64,000 nucleotides of DNA from Desulfobulbaceae bacterium (lineage in GTDB: Bacteria; Desulfobacterota; Desulfobulbia; Desulfobulbales; Desulfocapsaceae): contig JAABSV010000017.1 of the NCBI GenBank assembly GCA_011390165.1, positions 1 to 64,000 on the forward strand. The letters are read 5' to 3'. Within the stretch, counting starts at the first letter, position 1. Every line of letters begins with the position of its first letter. Made by a program: the position numbers and the translations under genes. Below, in pieces: positions 63,697 to 64,000 of the stretch. The notes beneath the pieces were generated by a model. It did no database searches and was not told the DNA's origin. It was given only the letters and a program-made list of their open reading frames with translations.

Positions 63697-64000
63697 TCAG
63701 ACCTTCTTGATCAGCAGCGTCGAGGGGTCAAGGAGCAGGGTTGTGCCGGGGTCGAGGGAGCACTCCTCGCACTTGAGAATGTCGAGATTGACATTCTCTC
63801 CGTCCGGACGAATGAACAGCACCGTGTCGAAGAGATCACCCACCTCATGGCAGGGGGCCGGTACCCCGTCCCGACTCACCCGGGTATCCTCCCGGTGGCT
63901 GAGCGCCGAAAACCAGATCATCTTCAGCCCCCGGTCATGCATGAAGCTGCGCAACTCCTCCAGGGACTGTTTATCGTTGCTGGCAAAATCGTAGCCATCG
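63697..64000 (-). CDS. Unrecognised protein, C-terminal 101 residues (cut by window edge)
   Basis: The reading frame is open from the right edge to the stop at 63697-63699; the true start lies beyond 64000. Visible sequence includes FASNDKQSLEELRSFMHDRG, MIWFSALSHREDTRV and LDPGTTLLLDPSTLLIKKV, soluble-looking with one CEEC pair (LKCEECSL). It resembles the end of a P-loop-type ATPase region but no motif is present to prove it. It ends 79 nt before hisA on the same strand. Confidence 0.7.
   Translation of the reverse strand, partial: DGYDFASNDKQSLEELRSFMHDRGLKMIWFSALSHREDTRVSRDGVPAPCHEVGDLFDTVLFIRPDGENVNLDILKCEECSLDPGTTLLLDPSTLLIKKV

Overview
This 64 kb window is ordinary, densely packed bacterial chromosome with high GC (low 60s percent by eye). 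No rRNA, tRNA, CRISPR array, intact insertion sequence or prophage was seen. Gene content suggests a Desulfobulbus-like member of the former Deltaproteobacteria. The clues are a complete methylmalonyl-CoA-pathway block, a periplasmic-type CbiK under a cobalamin riboswitch, a TIGR03960 radical SAM/DUF2344 fusion, a cytochrome c lipoprotein next to a DUF2231 protein, and HDOD, AMIN and Tim44-like proteins. The taxonomic assignment is inference.

Region 1 (64-8167, minus) is a likely operon prpE-sucC-sucD-mmdA-small subunit-pycB. It would link propionate to propionyl-CoA, carboxyl transfer between methylmalonyl-CoA and oxaloacetate/pyruvate, and succinyl-CoA to succinate. The mutase and epimerase are not in the window. 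A 670-bp divergent region with repeated motifs separates it from a CoA-transferase-like protein fused to a GNAT domain (8838-10724), in which the expected catalytic Glu is Gln. An orphan NorQ/NorD-type AAA+/VWA pair follows (10781-13851, minus).

Region 2 (14361-24073, plus) is a long housekeeping run: ffh-rpsP-khpA-rimM-trmD-SPOUT methyltransferase-rplS-rnhB-yraN-pdxA-tmk-TPR lipoprotein-LolB-like lipoprotein. Many of these genes overlap by a few bases. A 500-bp leader with a good sigma70 promoter and several hairpins precedes ffh.

Region 3 (24275-39387) is mixed: AMIN protein, radical SAM/DUF2344 fusion, PBP4-type carboxypeptidase, cytochrome c lipoprotein plus DUF2231, stand-alone RapZ C-terminal domain, MATE and MFS transporters, single-domain response regulator, SrkA-like kinase, a two-gene split of an RluA-type pseudouridine synthase, TPR-methyltransferase, and periplasmic CbiK behind a cobalamin riboswitch with an intrinsic terminator.

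Region 4 (39922-64000) starts with a tight KefB/DUF2868/DUF3482-GTPase operon. It continues with a pRiA4 ORF-3-like protein and RtcB, pdxH, a Tim44-like protein, a B12-binding radical SAM protein, an EamA transporter, a SlyD-like FKBP, pyruvate kinase with a degenerate C-terminal phosphotransfer domain, an HI0933-type flavoprotein, a zinc-ribbon membrane serine protease, hydroxypyruvate isomerase-like protein, ArfB, a DEAD-box helicase with a long structured leader, an MBL/HDOD pair, a eukaryote-type HisA, and the 3' part of an unrecognised gene at the right edge.

I found no wholly novel multi-gene defence or mobile system. The best leads are the Glu-to-Gln CoA-transferase/GNAT fusion, the zinc-ribbon protease with a long insertion, the eukaryote-type HisA, the KefB-DUF2868-DUF3482 operon, the stand-alone RapZ domain, and a 22-bp perfect (40-bp imperfect) intergenic element present twice.
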